NCBI GenBank assembly: GCA_023228465.1
Contig: JALOBC010000010.1
Span: 1-64,000 of the forward strand
Direction: 5' to 3'
Source: Dokdonella sp.
Lineage (GTDB): Bacteria; Pseudomonadota; Gammaproteobacteria; Xanthomonadales; Rhodanobacteraceae
DNA length: 64,000 nt
In this document: piece after piece, positions 19,694 to 28,633 of the stretch
Numbering within the stretch: position 1 is the first letter of the stretch
How the letters are laid out: the number at the start of each line of letters is the position of its first letter
The notes under the pieces: generated by a model
The model's database searches: none
What the model was told of the DNA's origin: nothing
What the model saw: the letters and a program-made list of their open reading frames with translations, nothing else
Position numbers and translations under genes: made by a program

Positions 19694-19736
19694 AGAAGGG
19701 CCAGTGACTCGCAGTCACTGGCCCTTCTGCCTTTCC
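19694..19736 (+). terminator. Intrinsic terminator after tRNA-Arg
   Basis: A perfect 16-bp stem (19694-19709 with 19713-19728, loop CGC) is followed by GCCTTTCC. It begins 11 bp after the tRNA CCA end. Confidence 0.8.
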
Positions 19737-19854
19737 GGGTCCCGGCCGGTGGCCGTCGTGCCTGCCGCCTGGCGACTCGCGGGCGATTGGCTGGCCTGTC
19801 GTTCCCACAACCGGCCGACGCATTGCGCTACGCCGCTGCGCCGCGAGGACCTTG

Positions 19855-19899
19855 TTGGTCCAAGGTCCCATGGCGACCTCGATCCGCGCACCGTAGAGT
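19855..19899 (+). promoter_or_regulatory. Candidate FixJ-type operator and -10 before outer-membrane gene
   Basis: TTGGTCCAAGGTCCCAT (19855-19871) matches the palindrome TGGGACC-N2-GGTCCCA, with the GGTCCCA half exact. TAGAGT (19894-19899) is centred 33.5 bp downstream, the same spacing seen at the other copies. The gene at 19937 begins 38 bp after the -10. Confidence 0.55.
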
Positions 19900-19936
19900 C
19901 CGCACCCGTCGACGGTCGACCTTTGTGGGGCTACGC

Positions 19937-20758
19937 ATGAGCAATCTTCGTTTGGGAAAGGCGCCGTTCGTGGCTTGTCTGGGTTTGGCACTGCTGCCAG
20001 CCATCGCGTCGGCCGATGATGCGTCCGACCTCGCCAAGAAGCTGAGCAACCCGGTGGCGGCGCTGATCAGTGTTCCGTTCCAGGTCAATTACAACCAGAA
20101 CATCGGCCCGGCAGAAGACGGCGACAGCACCACGTTGAACATCCAGCCGGTCATACCGATCTCGATCAGCGAAGACTGGAACATGATCTCGCGCACGATC
20201 GTGCCGCTTGCCACCCAGTCGGATGTCTTCCCGGGCGCAGGCACCCAATCGGGCCTGGGCGACATCACCCAGAGCCTGTTCTTTTCACCGAAGGCGCCCA
20301 CTTCGAACGGGCTCATCTGGGGCGCCGGTCCAGCCATCCTGATACCGACGGGTGCCGACGGAATCAGCGCCAAGCAATGGGGCCTGGGTCCGACGCTGGT
20401 CGTGCTCAAGCAAAGCCACGGGTGGACCTATGGCGCGCTGGCCAACCAGATCTGGTCGGTCGCGTCCGTGCGTGGCGAAAGCAACACACCGGGCATCAGC
20501 AGCGCGTTCATCCAGCCGTTCCTCTCGTACACGACGCCCACCGCCTGGACCTACGGCCTGAACACCGAATCGACCTACAACTGGAAGACCAGCGAATGGA
20601 CGGTGCCCTTGAATTTCACCGTCGCCAAGCTCACCCGCATTGGATCGACGCCGGTCAGTTTCACCGGTGGCGTGCGTTACTACACGACCAGCCCCGACAA
20701 CGGCGCGCACGGCTGGGGCTTCCGCTTCGTCGTCACGCTGCTCTACCCGAAGCACTGA
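19937..20758 (+). CDS. Predicted outer-membrane transporter-like protein
   Basis: A 273-residue protein with a signal peptide (APFVACLGLALLPAIASA, cleavage before DDASDL). A series of amphipathic strands follows (FQVNYNQNIGPAEDGDSTTL, GAGPAILIPTGADG, FTGGVRYYTTSP), ending in an aromatic-rich strand (WGFRFVVTLLYPKH). This pattern is that of the 'transporter' family of outer-membrane beta-barrel proteins often annotated near MetA/phenol-degradation channels. Substrate unknown. A FixJ-type operator lies 66 bp upstream of its start. Confidence 0.8.
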   Translation: MSNLRLGKAPFVACLGLALLPAIASADDASDLAKKLSNPVAALISVPFQVNYNQNIGPAEDGDSTTLNIQPVIPISISEDWNMISRTIVPLATQSDVFPGAGTQSGLGDITQSLFFSPKAPTSNGLIWGAGPAILIPTGADGISAKQWGLGPTLVVLKQSHGWTYGALANQIWSVASVRGESNTPGISSAFIQPFLSYTTPTAWTYGLNTESTYNWKTSEWTVPLNFTVAKLTRIGSTPVSFTGGVRYYTTSPDNGAHGWGFRFVVTLLYPKH

Positions 20759-20986
20759 GGAGCCACAACGCAGCGCCCGGGCTTGAGCAGGTAGCGCGCG
20801 ACATCGTTGCGTGATGGCAACCCGCCGCGCCCCACCCAGGCGCTCTACAGCTTTCGGTAGCAGGCAGCGCTCAGCGACCGGATCGCGCGGACCCGCCTGC
20901 CCGTGACACGGAGGTCTCGCGCTACCGGTCTCCTGGCGGCATGCCAGCCGCGTGATCCATGGCGTGCGGCGACGCCAGCGCGGCGC

Positions 20987-20992
20987 TAGACT
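20987..20992 (+). promoter_or_regulatory. Candidate -10 element of sensor kinase gene
   Basis: TAGACT lies 35 bp before the kinase ATG. No good -35 and no copy of the local palindrome are visible, so the kinase itself may be constitutively expressed. Confidence 0.3.
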
Positions 20993-21026
20993 CGGCTGCC
21001 CCCAGCCTTCCGTTCGCCGGCCCGTC

Positions 21027-22934
21027 ATGAACTGGATCGATATCGCCTGGCCCATGATGGGCGCCGCGGGCCTCGTACTCGCGCTGATCCAGTTGACGAC
21101 ATGGAACACGCAGCGCGAGCGGCGCGTGGAAAACCTCGTGTTCGCGCTGCTGTGCCTGTCGCTTGCGGTCAGCGCGGTCTTCGAGCTTTTGATGATGCAT
21201 GCGCGCACGCCGCAGCATTACGGCGACCTGCTGCGCTGGATTCATGTGCCCGTGACGATCGCATTCGTGTGCATCGTGGTTTGGGTGCGCATGCGCTTTC
21301 GCGCCGGCCACCTGGGGTTCGCCGCGGCGGCAATTGTCGCCAGATGCGCCACGACGTTCCCGGATTTCCTTTCCGGCGCGAATCTCAACTACCTGGAAAT
21401 CACCCACCTCGATCTGCGCCCGGTGTGGGGAGGCGGCAGCATCGTCGCCGCGCCGCAGGGCATCCCCAACCCCTGGGGGAATCTCGAACTGGTCGCCGAT
21501 GCCCTGCTCATCATGTTCCTGATCAGCATGATCAGAACAGTGCGGCGCCACGCAGATGCCGCCCAGGCACGTCACGCAACCCTCGTTGGTACCAGCATCA
21601 TCGCGTTCCTGGTGCTTGCCGGTCTGCAGACGCCCGCGGTGGTGTATGGCTGGATCAACGGGCCGCTGATACTCATCCCGACCTTCATGGTCGTCGTGCT
21701 GGTGATGAGTTCCGAGCTGGGTGGCGCCGTTTCCAATGCCGCAAGGCTGATCGAGAGCCTGAATTTCTCCCGCGCGAGCCTGCGCGAAACCAACCAGCGC
21801 ATGCACCTTGCCATCCGCGCTGCTGGCGTCGGGCTCTGGTACTGGGACATGGAATCGGACCGGGTCTGGTACTCGGACATGGGCGCACGCATGCATGGCT
21901 TCGCGCCCAGCGCCAGGCCCGCACTCGCGGAGTTTCTCGAGCGCGTGCATCCGGGCGATCGCGAGCTTCTGCGTGAGTCGATTGCCGCGGCGGTGCGCGA
22001 GCAGAGTGAGTTCGAGAGTGAATATCGGGTCATCACGGCGGACGGCGACACGCGCTGGATTGCCGCGCGCGGGCAGGTCGGACCAGGCACGTCGCGTTCG
22101 CCGGCGCGTTTCACGGGCGTCGCGGTGGACATCAGCTCGCGAACGCGCCTGGAGATGGAAACGGCCAGGCAGCGCGACGAATTGGCGTATCTGTCGCGGG
22201 TCACGATGCTGTCCGAACTCGCCGCCTCGCTGGCGCATGAGCTCAATCAGCCCTTGACCGCCATCCTCAGCAATGCCCAGGCGGCGGTGCGGTTTCTCGG
22301 GCACAAACCGCCGGACCTCGACGAGGTCCGCGAGAGTCTCGTCAGCATCGTCGCGAATGACAAGCGCGCGGGTGAAATCATCAAGCGGCTGCGCGCGATG
22401 CTGCGCAAGGATCCGTCCGATCTCACCAGTCTGCAGATCAATGACGTCATCGAAGATGTACTGAAGCTCCTTGAAAGCGACCTGCTGCGGCGCGAGGTGC
22501 ACCTCCGCCTGGATCTGGCGTCCGCCTTGCCGGCCATCACCGGGGATCGCATCCAACTGCAACAGGTGCTGATGAACCTGATCATCAACGGCTGCGACGC
22601 GATGGCGGACAGCGTCGCTGGACGCGAACTCACCTTGCGCACCCGAACAGCGAATCCGCGGGGGGTGGAAGTGTCCGTTTCCGACGCCGGCGAGGGCATC
22701 CCGCCCGACCGGTTGGACAACGTCTTTTCCTCTTTCGTCAGCAGCAAGCCCGGCGGCATGGGCCTGGGCCTGGTGATTTCCAAGTCGATCATCGATGCCC
22801 ATCACGGCCGGCTGTGGGCGACGAACAACGCGGCGGGCGGTGCGACGCTGCACTTCTTCCTCCCGGCGAACGGCGACGAGAAGCCCGGCTTGATCGAGGG
22901 TGCCGCCAGCGCGCCTGGCGGTGCGCCCGGCTGA
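21027..22934 (+). CDS. Membrane PAS sensor histidine kinase
   Basis: A 635-residue kinase. Residues about 1-230 hold about six or seven hydrophobic spans (MASE-like sensor), and a PAS fold covers about 255-370 (MHLAIRAAGVGLWYWDMESD, RVHPGDRELL). The HisKA box has phospho-acceptor His404 (ASLAHELNQPL). A HATPase domain follows with N box (NLIINGCDAM), G1 (DAGEGIP) and G2 (GGMGLGL). This PAS-HisKA type is the usual partner of FixJ/LuxR-type regulators; the FixJ-like protein at 29155-29790 is the only such candidate nearby. No receiver domain is attached. Confidence 0.93.
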   Translation: MNWIDIAWPMMGAAGLVLALIQLTTWNTQRERRVENLVFALLCLSLAVSAVFELLMMHARTPQHYGDLLRWIHVPVTIAFVCIVVWVRMRFRAGHLGFAAAAIVARCATTFPDFLSGANLNYLEITHLDLRPVWGGGSIVAAPQGIPNPWGNLELVADALLIMFLISMIRTVRRHADAAQARHATLVGTSIIAFLVLAGLQTPAVVYGWINGPLILIPTFMVVVLVMSSELGGAVSNAARLIESLNFSRASLRETNQRMHLAIRAAGVGLWYWDMESDRVWYSDMGARMHGFAPSARPALAEFLERVHPGDRELLRESIAAAVREQSEFESEYRVITADGDTRWIAARGQVGPGTSRSPARFTGVAVDISSRTRLEMETARQRDELAYLSRVTMLSELAASLAHELNQPLTAILSNAQAAVRFLGHKPPDLDEVRESLVSIVANDKRAGEIIKRLRAMLRKDPSDLTSLQINDVIEDVLKLLESDLLRREVHLRLDLASALPAITGDRIQLQQVLMNLIINGCDAMADSVAGRELTLRTRTANPRGVEVSVSDAGEGIPPDRLDNVFSSFVSSKPGGMGLGLVISKSIIDAHHGRLWATNNAAGGATLHFFLPANGDEKPGLIEGAASAPGGAPG

Positions 22935-23449
22935 GCGTGCGCCTTCGGTCGTGGTGCCTGGCGCGTTACTGTTGCATCTTCATTCCGGATGGGACCTAGG
23001 CCCAATCGCCGCGACGCACGCGTTTGCTTATGCTGCAAATGATGGCAAGACCTGCGCAACAATCCCGAAGGCAACCCTCCACTGCGATCGCGGGGCCGTT
23101 TCCGGTGGCCGCCACGGTTTGGCTTTTTCCGCATGCGACGATCAGCACAGACGTCCGTGCCTGCAAGTTGCTGGAAGCGCGTGGAGGTGCGTAGGCAGAA
23201 GGCGGCCGTGCGCCACCGGACGCGAGCGCGTGGCGTCACCAATGGCGGATTGGTTGCCGGTCTGGCCGCGTTTTGCGTCGGCTTTCGCCCTGGCAGCTTC
23301 AAGGCGGAGCTGCCTTGACTGAGGATGGCAGTCAGGCGCTGGCCGTGATCGGGAAGGACGTGTGTGTTGCCGTGATCCTGGACGGATCGCCGCGCAGTTG
23401 ATTCCGAGCAGGCGCCGGCAGGGCTCCGGAAACAGAAGGATCCGCGCAC
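22935..23449 (+). other. 515-bp region: operator-promoter and long leader or small RNA
   Basis: No convincing coding sequence is seen. The first part carries a FixJ-type operator and -10 (22989-23034), so a transcript should start near 23041. About 410 nt then precede the porin start. CAAGGC (23300-23305) can pair with GCCTTG near 23312, giving a small hairpin. The segment may be a long 5' leader or a separate small RNA. Confidence 0.4.
22989..23034 (+). promoter_or_regulatory. Candidate FixJ-type operator and -10
   Basis: ATGGGACCTAGGCCCAAT (22989-23006) has an exact TGGGACC half. TATGCT at 23029-23034 is centred exactly 34 bp from the operator centre. The same hexamer occurs at the same spacing in the 28.5-kb copy. 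Confidence 0.6.
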
Positions 23450-24631
23450 ATGAACCTGAACCAGCGCACGCTCATTTGCCTGGCACTTGCCGCCCTGGCA
23501 CCCGGGGCAGCCGCCCAGGTCGCGGTGGGCCATTTGGGCAGATTCGACATCACCAGCAACGGAATGATCCAGGGCGATGCCAACTGGTATGACAGCGACA
23601 CGGTGGATCTCACCGGGGGCCCGGACGAGCGTGGCAGCGCCGCCTACGCGGTGCGCCGGGCCCAGGTCTACCTGAAGGGCAGGTCCGCGGGACGTCTCGG
23701 TTGGGTGTTGGGCTATGACGCGAAGAACGGCAAATGGCTCGATGCGAACCTCCAGTACGACTTCGACAAGCGACAGACCCTGTGGGTTGGGAAGTTCAAG
23801 CAGCCCAGCGGGCTGGAGAGACTTTCCGCCTCCAGGAACAATGATTTCATGTCGCGTTCGATGCTCAGTGACACGTTCGCCGTCGGCCGGCGCATCGGCA
23901 TTGGCTATCGCTATGAACGGAGTCCAGGTGCATCGGGGAGCGATCTCGGCGCTGGCAGTGCGGCCGATGGCAACTGGGGCGTCGAGGTGGGCTATTTCGG
24001 GCCCGCAATAACCACCCGGCGCGCGACATCCGAAGCGGGCTACGCCGTTCGCGGAACCTGGGCACCGTTCGACGCCGACGGCACGATCCTGCACTTGGGA
24101 TTGTCCTATGCGAACTACGCCACCTCGGACGACACGGTGCACCTGCGCGCGCGGCCGAATGCCGATCTCACGCCGGTATGGCTGGTCAACACGGGCGACC
24201 TCGTCGATACCCGGCGTGTCGCGACGCTCGGCGCGGAAAGCTTCTGGGCAGATGGCCCCTTCAAGCTGCAGGGGGAATACATGACCACACGGGCAGCCCG
24301 GCCTGCGGCCGACTCTGGCGACTTCCGGGGCCATGGCGGCTATGTCAGCGCCCTGTGGAACGGGACTGGCCAGCACTGGGGTTATGAGAACGGCGTGCCC
24401 ATCACGCAGGTGGCCCCGCGCATGTGGCAGCTTGGCGTGCGCTTCGACACCATCGATCTCAATGACGGCGGCGTGCGTGGGGGCTGGATGCGCAACTGGA
24501 CCGTGGGCGTGAACCTGTACTGGAACGCACGCTGGAAATTCGTGCTGAACCACGTCTGGGCGCGCAGCAAGATGGGCGACACCCCGGACAACCCGGGCAT
24601 CACCGAGGCGCGGGTGCAACTGGTCTGGTAG
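23450..24631 (+). CDS. OprO/OprP-type porin
   Basis: A 393-residue outer-membrane protein of the phosphate/polyphosphate-selective porin family (Porin_O_P). The signal peptide (ICLALAALAPGAAAQ) is followed by AYAVRRAQVYLKGRSAGRLG, LWVGKFKQPSGLERLS and the typical end (GVNLYWNARWKFVLNHVW, ending EARVQLVW). It would form a trimeric anion channel. No pho genes are adjacent, so anion specificity is inferred from the family only. It is downstream of the kinase gene and probably driven from the 23.04-kb start. Confidence 0.9.
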   Translation: MNLNQRTLICLALAALAPGAAAQVAVGHLGRFDITSNGMIQGDANWYDSDTVDLTGGPDERGSAAYAVRRAQVYLKGRSAGRLGWVLGYDAKNGKWLDANLQYDFDKRQTLWVGKFKQPSGLERLSASRNNDFMSRSMLSDTFAVGRRIGIGYRYERSPGASGSDLGAGSAADGNWGVEVGYFGPAITTRRATSEAGYAVRGTWAPFDADGTILHLGLSYANYATSDDTVHLRARPNADLTPVWLVNTGDLVDTRRVATLGAESFWADGPFKLQGEYMTTRAARPAADSGDFRGHGGYVSALWNGTGQHWGYENGVPITQVAPRMWQLGVRFDTIDLNDGGVRGGWMRNWTVGVNLYWNARWKFVLNHVWARSKMGDTPDNPGITEARVQLVW

Positions 24632-24796
24632 TCGCGCTCGTCATGGGCATTGGCACTGCCCGCGCAGCCAGCCTGCACTTGCGCACACGATGGCGGTCGA
24701 TCGTCCGCAGCAGCGCCCGGGCGTTCCGCAAGCGGGCAATCAGCAAATGCGGCGCGGCCCGTATCGCGGGCAAGGATGGCCTGAAGCGCTGGCACG

Positions 24797-25552
24797 CTAG
24801 CCGCCCAGGTGCGCCAATGCCACGTCCATCGGGGTGCTTCCAATGCGCATGAGGCCTGCGAACGGTTGGTCCAATGCCGTGATCACGAAGATCGCACCGG
24901 AGACTGCCAGGGCGGCAACGAAGAGAATCGCCATGACCGTTCCGTTGGGGTCGGCGAACAACCCGTAGCTGAAAAAGATCACCGCCAACCAGGTAACCAG
25001 CATGACCAGCATCGGTAGGGGCAGGCCGTAATTGGTCTGCGCGTATAAAAGCCAGCGCATCTGGCCGAGGTCAACCGTCATGGGCAGGAGCGAGCGCTTG
25101 ATCGCGCTTTGCGAATCGTCCCCGGGCGACAACGCCAGCACCGCATCGAGCACGGCCGCGCCCGAGGCCGCGCTTGGATCAAGTTGCGAGCGATCCGTGT
25201 CAGTACGGGGCCAGACGTGCGCGATCATCTGCTCGACGGCGTTGCGAAGCTGCACGCGTGCCTCAGAAGACTCGGGCCCATAGGCTGCCAGCATGCGATC
25301 GAGCACCACGATCTTCGCCGACAGGGCGGTCACTTCGCTCTTCTGCACGTCGTACTTGGCCTTCGCCGACGAGACGAGCAGGCCGAGCATGAGCGCGGCC
25401 ATCATGGAAATGAGTCCGATCGCCAGCTTGACCGTCGCTTCGGTCGGCGAACCGAGGTGGTGCTTGGGATAGATGGCGCGGATGCGCAACCCGAGCAGGG
25501 CGGCACCGAACACGGCCGCCAGAACGACAAGCCCGGCAACTACGGGGTTCAC
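24797..25552 (-). CDS. DUF4239 membrane protein
   Basis: A 251-residue protein with four predicted membrane spans: two near the N-terminus (VVAGLVVLAAVFGAALLGL; LAIGLISMMAALMLGLLVSS) and two near the C-terminus (PMLVMLVTWLAVIFFSYGLF; VMAILFVAALAVSGAIFVIT). A coil-forming loop lies between them. The layout is that of the bestrophin-like DUF4239 family. It follows the glycine-zipper gene by 33 bp, so the two are probably an operon. Function unknown. Confidence 0.85.
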   Translation of the reverse strand: MNPVVAGLVVLAAVFGAALLGLRIRAIYPKHHLGSPTEATVKLAIGLISMMAALMLGLLVSSAKAKYDVQKSEVTALSAKIVVLDRMLAAYGPESSEARVQLRNAVEQMIAHVWPRTDTDRSQLDPSAASGAAVLDAVLALSPGDDSQSAIKRSLLPMTVDLGQMRWLLYAQTNYGLPLPMLVMLVTWLAVIFFSYGLFADPNGTVMAILFVAALAVSGAIFVITALDQPFAGLMRIGSTPMDVALAHLGG

Positions 25553-25585
25553 GTCGGGAACGGCCGGGTCCTGGCTGCTTGCACC

Positions 25586-26062
25586 CTAGCGCACGCTGTA
25601 GCCACGACCATCGAGACATGCGTTGCGCGCATTCTGATACGCCGCCAGGCCGCTTTGCTGCTGTGCCGCCGCTGCCGCGTTCTGCTGGGTCGCGGCCTGG
25701 CGGTTCCTGGAGCGCCTGGCGACGCCACCGACCACGGCACCCTTGACCGCCGCATTGCCGACATCGTTGCCACCAATGGCCCCGACCGCGGCGCCTGCCG
25801 TCGCGCCACGGACCCGCGCCCCGCTGCCGGTCACCGGCGCAGGGTGCGCCTGGGCATACGCCTGGGGATGGGCCGGATCGTAGCCACTTTGCTGAACCGC
25901 CCACGCGCCGCAATGCACCTCATCGGCCTGCTGCTGTTGCGCGGTCTGCTCGTTGCTCGGATAGACATATTGCTGAGCGCCGGCGGGCGCCTGGGCCAGT
26001 GACGTCGCGGGGAGGGCGAGGGTAGAAAGTACCAGAAATCCCAAGATCGACGACGTATGCAT
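25586..26062 (-). CDS. Glycine-zipper secreted protein
   Basis: A 158-residue protein with a signal peptide (ILGFLVLSTLALPATSLAQA), a glutamine-rich stretch, and a glycine-zipper segment (GATAGAAVGAIGGND, then AVKGAVVGGVARR) of the kind that inserts in membranes. Two cysteines (VHCGAW and NACLDGRGY) could form a disulfide. RBS GGGAAG precedes ATG 26062. It is probably a periplasmic or outer-membrane-associated structural protein; exact role unknown. Confidence 0.8.
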   Translation of the reverse strand: MHTSSILGFLVLSTLALPATSLAQAPAGAQQYVYPSNEQTAQQQQADEVHCGAWAVQQSGYDPAHPQAYAQAHPAPVTGSGARVRGATAGAAVGAIGGNDVGNAAVKGAVVGGVARRSRNRQAATQQNAAAAAQQQSGLAAYQNARNACLDGRGYSVR

Positions 26063-26132
26063 GGTGCTTCCCATTGGCTGTCTGGCAGAACCGGGCGTGG
26101 CCGATCCGCCAGCGGATCGGCGTGTGCGGGGC

Positions 26133-26885
26133 TCAAAATACAAAGGCGTAGCCGATCTCCGGACCATACATTTCAAGGTCGAAGTCGCGGCCGGACGTCT
26201 TGAAGCGGGTATCCATGTACCGGTAGCCGAATATCCATGCCCCGTTGGACGTGCTGTAGCGGGCTGCGACAGAGGCATTGTAGTTGCCATCCGTATCTCC
26301 GAAGCCCCCATCGCCGCGGAACGTGATTGCCCAGCGTTGGGACACGGGCGCGGTATAGCGAACACCGATCAGGAAATCGGTCCAGTTGTCGTTGACACGG
26401 ACATGCGCCTGCGGGATTGCCGGATCAACGGCGGCTAGCTTGAAATCGAAGGTGGTGCCGAAGTTGCGTACACCGGCAAATCCTTCGAAGCCGGAGAGAC
26501 GAGTATCATCCGGGCTCCAGACTACGGCCAGATCGGCAATGCTTCCGCTCACCGAAGAATGTGAGTTGAAGTGTGGGCGGTTGTGACTGTCGTCGGCGGA
26601 GATGTACATGATATCCCCGAGGAAACCGTAGTTGTCGGTCTGCGCTTCCAGGTGCAGCTCTGCGGCAAAACTGAGCTTGCTGATGAGCGTGCCGAAATCG
26701 GTCGTTGTATTGTTCTGAATCGGTGGCAGGTCGACATTCAGGTTGGTTCGGACAGAGGAAGCCCAGATATAGGGTGCAACCACCCAGGTCCAGCCGTCAC
26801 TGTCCGCCGCAAGTGTCTTGCCCATCGGGGCGGCAGCAAGAAGAATGGCGGAAACAACGCTCGTCAAACATTGCCGCTTGCACAT
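26133..26885 (-). CDS. Outer-membrane beta-barrel protein
   Basis: A 250-residue protein with a signal peptide (SVVSAILLAAAPMGKTLAA). Alternating amphipathic strands resemble the small OmpW/OmpA-like barrels: WVVAPYIWASSV, GFAGVRNFGTTFDFKL, FLIGVRYTAPVSQRWAITF, GAWIFGYRYMDTRF and the terminal EIGYAFVF. The C-terminal aromatic residue is the BAM recognition feature. GGAG sits 8 bp before ATG 26885. It lies 73 bp downstream of the repeat protein and may share its operon. Confidence 0.82.
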   Translation of the reverse strand: MCKRQCLTSVVSAILLAAAPMGKTLAADSDGWTWVVAPYIWASSVRTNLNVDLPPIQNNTTTDFGTLISKLSFAAELHLEAQTDNYGFLGDIMYISADDSHNRPHFNSHSSVSGSIADLAVVWSPDDTRLSGFEGFAGVRNFGTTFDFKLAAVDPAIPQAHVRVNDNWTDFLIGVRYTAPVSQRWAITFRGDGGFGDTDGNYNASVAARYSTSNGAWIFGYRYMDTRFKTSGRDFDLEMYGPEIGYAFVF

Positions 26886-26958
26886 CGTCTTTGCTCCAGT
26901 AGGTGAAGTGGAACCAGGGGAGTCGTGACGCGAGACGCGTGACCGGACGCGTCGGTAC

Positions 26959-27549
26959 TCAGGGACTGACCACGGCATAGACAACGTCGCTGCCTGACCA
27001 TGTCTGCTGGTAGTAGACACTTCCACAATGACTGTAGGTCACCCCCTTCTTGATGACCGTAGTGCAGCCGGTTGGCGGCAACGCGTAGTACATGGACCCG
27101 ATGACTGCGGCGGTAGTGACGGCAACGGCGCCGATGGCTGCCGCCCTGGCGACCGGGTGGTAATAGCCACCCCCCCAGTAACCCCCGTGGTAGCCGTTGT
27201 TGACGTTGACATTGACGTTCCGGTTGATGTCGCCCGTGTTGATGTTGCCGGTATTGATGTTGCCGCGGTTGACGTTACCGGTATTGATGTTGCCGCGATT
27301 GACGTTGCCGGTATTCACGTTACCGCGGTTGACGTTGCCGCGGTTGACGTCGCGCGTGTTGACGTTGCCACGATTCACACTGGACACGGAGCTCCGGGCC
27401 ATGCTGCCGCGATCGCCACCGGCACGCCCGCCGCGCGCACTGGCTTCGGTGATGCCGAGCATCATGACCGGAACCGCCGTCACCAGGCAAAAGGCGATTG
27501 TGCGCAGCATCGCGACGCGTGGATTTCGGATTGTTGTGGAATGGCGCAT
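26959..27549 (-). CDS. Secreted protein with ten Asn-rich pentapeptide repeats
   Basis: A 196-residue exported protein. After a signal peptide, residues 60-109 consist of ten uninterrupted five-residue units of the form (R/T)-G-N-(V/I)-N, followed by an RNVNVNVNNG cap. A glycine/tyrosine patch (GYWGGGYYHP), a hydrophobic span (AIGAVAVTTAAVIGSMYY) and a two-cysteine tail (GCTTVIKKG, SHCGSVYY) come next. The C-terminal part resembles small envelope proteins found beside DUF2092 genes. The repeat may form a short beta-helix. It starts 2 bp after the DUF2092 stop, so the two are coupled. Function unknown. Confidence 0.85.
   Translation of the reverse strand: MRHSTTIRNPRVAMLRTIAFCLVTAVPVMMLGITEASARGGRAGGDRGSMARSSVSSVNRGNVNTRDVNRGNVNRGNVNTGNVNRGNINTGNVNRGNINTGNINTGDINRNVNVNVNNGYHGGYWGGGYYHPVARAAAIGAVAVTTAAVIGSMYYALPPTGCTTVIKKGVTYSHCGSVYYQQTWSGSDVVYAVVSP
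27223..27372. repeat. Ten-copy 15-bp tandem repeat in coding sequence
   Basis: Ten contiguous 15-bp units encode the pentapeptide repeats. Reading the plus strand, a typical unit is TTGACGTTGCCGCGG, with third-position variants. Unit length is a multiple of three, so copy-number changes keep the frame. Confidence 0.85.
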
Positions 27550-27551
27550 GT

Positions 27552-28352
27552 CTACTCTCCCTTGCCGGCGGACGCCTGGAAAGCCGCGGGGTCGCTGAAG
27601 GAAATTTCCCGCGCATCGCTCGGGGGCGAAAAGACGAAGGTCGCCTTGTCGATTGCAGGGTCGAGGTTCCAGGTCAGCAGCGACTGGAACTGGGGCGCGC
27701 CGACTTCATAGCGGGTGGTGATGAGAAGCTTGCGCGGAAGCGCACTCGCGCCCCTTTGCACCCAGAGCTGCCAGTCGATGCTTGCCTGCCGAAACGCCAG
27801 CTGATCGCAGTCCACCCCGTTGATGGTTGACTGCCCAACCAGGATGCCGCTTTCCACCGCGTCGGTGAGCGTCCCATCCACCGCCTGGTACAGTACGTCG
27901 ATCAGCGGCATCTCGATACCCGCGTCGAGCATGCCGCCGATGAGTTCCTTCAATGTGCCGGGTGCCTCGATCCGGGTGAAGGCGGCATCATCCGGCGAGT
28001 ACATGGCGAGCCTGGCACCGTCATAGACGAAGGTGCGATCGCGCATGTCGCCGCTGAGGTCGACGCGCAGCTTGTCCGGCCGCCGCACTGTCAGCACGGC
28101 GTGTTCATTGTTCTGCAGCTTGTAGCCGAGCGCCATCACCTCGTCACGCGTCGAGTCGCTGGTGATGGAAAACGTCTGCAGGGCACCCAGGGACGCCGTC
28201 ATCCGGTTCAGGACCGCCTGCGCATCCGGCATGACCGCCGGGTTCGGCGCGGCCTGTGGGGCAGCAGGGGCGGAATCGGCTGCTTGCGCGCAAAGCAGCG
28301 GCGAGACGGAAACTGCCAGAAGGGCGGTGAGCAGCAGGGTTGGGCGTTTCAA
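27552..28352 (-). CDS. DUF2092 periplasmic/outer-membrane lipid-binding-like protein
   Basis: A 266-residue exported protein of the DUF2092 family, whose fold is LolA/LolB-like (FSITSDSTRDEVMALGYKLQ; AVLTVRRPDKLRVDLSGDMR; FVYDGARLAMYSPDD). The family may bind lipid or lipoprotein in the periplasm. The start is taken as TTG 28352, because GGGAG stands 9 bp upstream and the resulting N-terminus (MKRPTLLLTALLAVSVSP) is a clean signal peptide; a TTG at 28400 is the alternative. It is the first gene of a unit with the pentapeptide-repeat protein. The FixJ-type operator lies about 170 bp upstream. Confidence 0.82.
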   Translation of the reverse strand: MKRPTLLLTALLAVSVSPLLCAQAADSAPAAPQAAPNPAVMPDAQAVLNRMTASLGALQTFSITSDSTRDEVMALGYKLQNNEHAVLTVRRPDKLRVDLSGDMRDRTFVYDGARLAMYSPDDAAFTRIEAPGTLKELIGGMLDAGIEMPLIDVLYQAVDGTLTDAVESGILVGQSTINGVDCDQLAFRQASIDWQLWVQRGASALPRKLLITTRYEVGAPQFQSLLTWNLDPAIDKATFVFSPPSDAREISFSDPAAFQASAGKGE

Positions 28353-28490
28353 GTTCGTAACTCCCGGTCGTTGGACGGTGGTTCCAGGATCGCGGTGCAA
28401 TTCGCCCGATCGTGGCCTGCCGGTGGCCTGGATGGCGGCCAGGCCAACGACGGCACCGGCGTTGCCACTGGCTGGAAATCAGCGTGGCCG

Positions 28491-28537
28491 AGCATAGGTT
28501 GGAGTGCCTGCCCACACCATTGGACCTTGATCCCATT
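28491..28537 (-). promoter_or_regulatory. Candidate FixJ-type operator and -10 of DUF2092 unit
   Basis: On the minus strand the operator reads AATGGGATCAAGGTCCAA (28537-28520), with each half one mismatch from consensus. TATGCT (28496-28491) is centred about 35 bp downstream. It directs transcription to the DUF2092-repeat protein genes. Confidence 0.6.
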
Positions 28538-28633
28538 CGACTGGCGCGGGCCGCTTGCCAGCCGGCGCAGCCCGCTCGAAGTGTGTCCGGTGGGCCGAAG
28601 ATGGACAGGCTGGCGACAATGCACAGCGCAGTC

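Noticed and set aside
20922..22853. 643-codon minus-strand open frame opposite the sensor kinase
   Set aside because: It mirrors the kinase coding sequence and has no start/RBS or family similarity.
22900..23322. 140-codon plus-strand frame after the kinase
   Set aside because: Arginine- and alanine-rich with no ribosome site; the interval is better explained as promoter plus leader.
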